DNA of 64,000 nt, from the NCBI GenBank assembly GCA_903913915.1, contig CAIWNE010000059.1:1-64000 (forward strand), written 5' to 3'. This DNA is from an uncultured Opitutia bacterium (GTDB lineage Bacteria; Verrucomicrobiota; Verrucomicrobiia; Opitutales; UBA953). The notes under the pieces are model-generated. The model did not search any database. It worked only from the letters and a program-made list of their open reading frames with translations, and was not told where the DNA came from. The position numbers and the translations under genes are program-made. Of the stretch, positions 61,440 to 64,000 are shown in pieces (the stretch's first letter is position 1; each line of letters begins with the position of its first letter).

Positions 61440-61868
61440 ATGGAAGCCGTGCTCGAGGCCCAGCGCCTAGCCGGGAAGTGGCTGGTCTTTCCCAAGCGGG
61501 CCATCGCCACCTCGGGCGAGTCCAACTACGTCGCGCCGGACAAGATCCATGCCGCACTGCTCGCCCTGGCCAAGGCGGCAGAGTTGAATTCCGGGAACGG
61601 GCTGGGGATGACTTGGGAAGCCTACATGGGGCGGGCAGGCTTCGACTTCAGTCCAAACTGCTCAGAGACGACTTTGGCCATGTTTCCCAGGCACTATTCA
61701 GTGCAGCACGAGAAGAGTAGGTACGTCATCAAGGCCCACGTCAAATTCGGCACGGGTACGGGAAGCGACTCTGCCCGAATCTACCTTGCGATGCCCGCAA
61801 GCAAAGGCATGCCGGTCGTGATCGGCCATATCGGGAGCCACTTACCCATCTCTGAACGCAGCCACTGA
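61440..61868 (+). CDS. Small element protein, unknown
   Basis: 142 aa from the ATG at 61440, with EAVLEAQRLAGKWLVFP, ESNYVAPDKIHAALLALA, HEKSRYVIKAHVKFGTGTG and a polar tail (SHLPISERSH). The frame is open for 165 further codons upstream, but that part looks non-coding. Function unknown. Probably belongs to the mobile element. Confidence 0.45.
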   Translation: MEAVLEAQRLAGKWLVFPKRAIATSGESNYVAPDKIHAALLALAKAAELNSGNGLGMTWEAYMGRAGFDFSPNCSETTLAMFPRHYSVQHEKSRYVIKAHVKFGTGTGSDSARIYLAMPASKGMPVVIGHIGSHLPISERSH

Positions 61869-61964
61869 TAAGAATTCATGCGGAGATTAGGACCGGCTAA
61901 TCTCCGCAAATTCTACGTAAGTGCCTGTCTGACTAATAAGTTGGGGTTAATTGGTCTCACCGCT

Positions 61965-61991
61965 CCTTAATGCAACTTATTTGCATTAAGG
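61965..61991. repeat. Perfect inverted repeat between convergent genes
   Basis: CCTTAATGCAA (61965-61975) and TTGCATTAAGG (61981-61991) form an 11-bp perfect stem with a CTTAT loop. It is AT-rich and has no T run after it, so it is not a standard terminator. It lies between convergent genes at 61868 and 62005, and may be a recombination, binding or weak termination site. Confidence 0.6.
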
Positions 61992-62004
61992 TGGCAGGAC
62001 GGAC

Positions 62005-62727
62005 TCAAACATTCCCGTTACGCAGCTTCATCAACTGGGTAGTCGGACCAACGGCCAGATACTGCGCGTTGGCCGGAAGCAGCTTGGCGAACACGATGGC
62101 CTCAACGAAAGCTGCATCTGCTTCCTTGAGCTTGCCGACTTCCAGGAGGTACATGCCCAGCCCCATGTGGGCGAACATCCCCCGAATAGGATCAGGCTTT
62201 CGCTGCAGCTTCCAGAGGGCCTGAGACTTCCTCAGACGAACCTCCACCTCGGGACCAAGGTTGTCGTCCGAAAGCGCCTGAGCGGCAATGCGCCAGGCAT
62301 CAGCTAGCCAGGGCAGATCTAGGCCGGTGCGCTCGGCCTCAGCGATCGAACGGAGCGCCCAGGACTCGGCCTTGGAAAAACGCTTAGCGTCGAACCAGCG
62401 GTCGGCGAGGGCGTGAGCCAGGAGGGAGGCCCGGTCAACGAAAGCCTTGTGCCGTGCGAAGAGCTCGAGCGCCTCCTCTTGCCAGGCATCGGCCTGCTGG
62501 TGGCGGGCACAGGCGCGCAGCACGATAGACATGTGCTGCTGGACGAGCGCATGAAGCAACCCCTGCCCTTCCGACTTCCTTGAGTTGGCGAGCACGACGG
62601 ATGCCACCTCGGCACGATTCCGGCCACCATTGAGTTCAGAAAGCAGCCGGCCGCACAGGACGGCGATGTCCTTGTCCAGGGCGAAGAGCTCCGCGATCTC
62701 GGCGGGGCTTGGGTCGGGCTGGCTCAT
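62005..62727 (-). CDS. TPR-like helical protein downstream of hipA
   Basis: 240 aa of regular helix pairs resembling tetratricopeptide repeats (VQQHMSIVLRACARHQQADA, WLADAWRIAAQALS, GLGMYLLEVGKLKEADAAFV). No catalytic motif is visible. It starts 14 bp after the stop of the HipA-like gene on the same strand, so it is probably the third or second gene of that operon, perhaps a protein-protein adaptor. Function unknown. Confidence 0.6.
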   Translation of the reverse strand: MSQPDPSPAEIAELFALDKDIAVLCGRLLSELNGGRNRAEVASVVLANSRKSEGQGLLHALVQQHMSIVLRACARHQQADAWQEEALELFARHKAFVDRASLLAHALADRWFDAKRFSKAESWALRSIAEAERTGLDLPWLADAWRIAAQALSDDNLGPEVEVRLRKSQALWKLQRKPDPIRGMFAHMGLGMYLLEVGKLKEADAAFVEAIVFAKLLPANAQYLAVGPTTQLMKLRNGNV

Positions 62728-62741
62728 GGCTCAGATGACAT

Positions 62742-64000
62742 TCAGCCAATCAGCAGGCGATGACTCTGCTGGATACGCCGAGCCTTGGCCGCATCGACGT
62801 CGTCGGCATCGGCGAACTCGGGCCAACGGCGGACCGCGGTCGTGACCTGCTCCAGGATCGCCTCGGCTTGGCCGCGCTTGAGCCCGACGACCTTGGCACA
62901 TGCCTTGAAATCGGAGAGTTCGAAACCGTCCGACTTAAGGTTGAGGGTCATCTGATGGGACGACGTGGGGCCGGCACCTTGGTTGAAGGTAATGTCATAT
63001 GCGGGCGACAGGGTCCATGCCCCGGATTTGTCCATGAGGAAGGAGATGTTCTTCACGTGGTCGTCCTGGTTGCGGGCGACGATGTTGAAAGCCATGCGTC
63101 GGAAGAGCTCGGCGGCGGTATCGGCGCCTAGGCCGAGTGCCCGCACCACATCGAAGGCCTGCTCATATCCATACGCCTTAGGTGAATTGAAGTCGAAATG
63201 GGCGAGCGCACCCAACGTCTGCATGTGGAGTTTATCGCCGCCCAAGGTGCGGTCGAAGCGACGGGTCATGAAGTGAGCCCGACCTCCTTCGAGGTGCAGG
63301 CGGCACTCGGACATCGCGATGCCCGCCGCGACGGCCATGCGGTGATAGGCATGCTCGATACGACCGTAACCCTTGGCATCCCCTTCCCCATCCAGCTTGA
63401 TGATCCACGGCTCAAACCCTTTCGCCGGCGTAACCTGCCCTGAACGGAACTCATCCGTGGAGCGATTCCAGGCTACGATCGCCTTGGATCGGGCGCCGCC
63501 GGCCGAGGTGCCGACGCTGAGCAACTGACGGAACGCCTCATCATCCTTGCCGCCCTGGGGGAGCCGCGCCGAAAACGCCTCACGCTCACTCATCAGTTCG
63601 GAGGCAAGGCGAGACAGGGTTTCCACCTCCAAGGCCGTATCGCGATGGGCGATCTCCGACCGGGCCGGTTCATATTCCAAAGCGCCCATGCCGCGGCTGC
63701 CCATGAAGCATAGCCGCTCGACTGCTGAGACGCTGTCAGCAGACCGACCTTGCTGGGAGAGCCAGGCGTTGATCAGCGCATTGCCGAACTTGTCCGGCAA
63801 CGAGTCGGCCAGCATGCCCGGAAGGCCCTTGAACGTTTCAGGATTGAGTTCGGGGAAGGTGAAGATGTCCGGACCAAGCGGCATCTTGAGCGGCGCTACC
63901 TGTATGCCGCTGCGTGCGAACTCCTCGTCATAGGCGAAGGCAATCCGACCACGCGCAGGATCAACGGACACGCCCGCGATGGTCCGACCCCACATCCTGA
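62742..64000 (-). CDS. hipA: HipA-family serine/threonine kinase toxin, 5' partial
   Basis: About 419 residues are visible. The frame stays open to the window edge, and the usual HipA start (a short hydrophobic strand before the LWGR motif) lies outside. WGRTIAG and GIQVAPLKMPLGPDI belong to the N-terminal HipA domain; the C-terminal kinase domain has FEPWIIKLDG (ATP-binding Lys), NIVARNQDDHVKNISFLMD (catalytic loop) and LSPAYDITF (metal-binding Asp). It should phosphorylate a translation factor or tRNA synthetase and induce growth arrest, neutralised by HipB, whose gene would lie upstream, outside this window. Confidence 0.9.
   Translation of the reverse strand, partial: RMWGRTIAGVSVDPARGRIAFAYDEEFARSGIQVAPLKMPLGPDIFTFPELNPETFKGLPGMLADSLPDKFGNALINAWLSQQGRSADSVSAVERLCFMGSRGMGALEYEPARSEIAHRDTALEVETLSRLASELMSEREAFSARLPQGGKDDEAFRQLLSVGTSAGGARSKAIVAWNRSTDEFRSGQVTPAKGFEPWIIKLDGEGDAKGYGRIEHAYHRMAVAAGIAMSECRLHLEGGRAHFMTRRFDRTLGGDKLHMQTLGALAHFDFNSPKAYGYEQAFDVVRALGLGADTAAELFRRMAFNIVARNQDDHVKNISFLMDKSGAWTLSPAYDITFNQGAGPTSSHQMTLNLKSDGFELSDFKACAKVVGLKRGQAEAILEQVTTAVRRWPEFADADDVDAAKARRIQQSHRLLIG

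Larger units (their letters stand above)
29337..64000. mobile_element. Genomic island, left end and body; right end outside the window
   Basis: Begins at the tRNA-Ser 3' fragment with an adjacent tyrosine recombinase. Carries defence-type operons, restriction-modification, toxin-antitoxin genes, a primase/DUF3987 replication-like module and several unrecognised genes, none of them housekeeping. Base composition is patchy, with AT-richer stretches at about 30.7-40.9 kb and 48.4-49.2 kb against the GC-rich backbone. As the tRNA fragment is on the minus strand, the intact tRNA gene should lie at the far right end. Several nested elements are possible. Confidence 0.7.

Overview
The window is high-GC bacterial DNA. 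Its left part is a chromosomal backbone with a strong Verrucomicrobiota/Opitutales flavour (inference from gene content, no marker gene is present): secreted right-handed beta-helix proteins, a GH10 xylanase with a large extra C-terminal domain, a formylglycine sulfatase with HEAT-like repeats, an NPCBM-type secreted metalloprotease, a GH43-like beta-propeller protein, SGNH and PHB-depolymerase-like esterases, and a prepilin-like protein resembling the Verru_Chthon cassette A family. Most genes have weak or no Shine-Dalgarno signals.

Backbone, 1-29.3 kb. After polysaccharide-related genes and two tandem NarL/FixJ response regulators comes a copper-handling cluster (7.35-12.2 kb): a multicopper oxidase fused to a CopB-like C-terminal beta domain, a small exported YHS/TRASH-like protein, and a CopA-type P1B ATPase with YHS and heavy-metal-binding N-terminal domains. 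It is followed by a zinc alcohol dehydrogenase. From 13.4 to 20.6 kb lie mostly secreted hydrolases. At 20.7-23.4 kb an exported beta-carbonic anhydrase and an SbtA-family bicarbonate transporter form an operon divergent from a LysR regulator, an inorganic-carbon uptake module. A MATE exporter and a DinB-like gene are divergent from an HxlR regulator. Two decayed genes end the backbone: a remnant resembling the copper-uptake-associated protein family, with an in-frame TAG, and a beta-helix gene with a single-base frameshift.

Island, 29.3 kb to beyond the window end. A 3' tRNA-Ser-like fragment followed by a tyrosine recombinase marks the left edge of an integrated element whose right edge is not in the window. 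It begins with a four-gene operon in which every junction is a 4-bp ATGA overlap: a membrane-anchored coiled-coil protein, a membrane-anchored coiled-coil McrB-like AAA+ ATPase, a DUF2357-like protein and a protein with an Hsp70/actin-like N-terminal region. This looks like an undescribed defence-type system and is the top candidate of the window. Convergent to it is an SNF2/RapA-like helicase. Then come a complete type I restriction-modification operon (hsdM-hsdS-hsdR) continued by a YgjP-like metallopeptidase and a HEPN-motif protein, and a GIY-YIG/DUF4357 protein. A replication-like module (Lys/Pro-rich protein, small HTH-like protein, CHC2/Toprim primase-like protein, DUF3987 ATPase) is bracketed by two inverted arrays of three 8-bp iteron-like repeats.

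Further right are an AbiEi/AbiEii-type toxin-antitoxin pair with a nested palindromic operator, an EVE-HNH nuclease, and a two-gene unit joining a Fe(II)/2-oxoglutarate TauD-like oxygenase to a protein whose last 16 residues are four perfect C-x3 units, a possible peptide-modification system. The window closes with a large unrecognised helical protein, a small unrecognised element gene, a TPR-like gene and a HipA-family kinase cut by the window edge.
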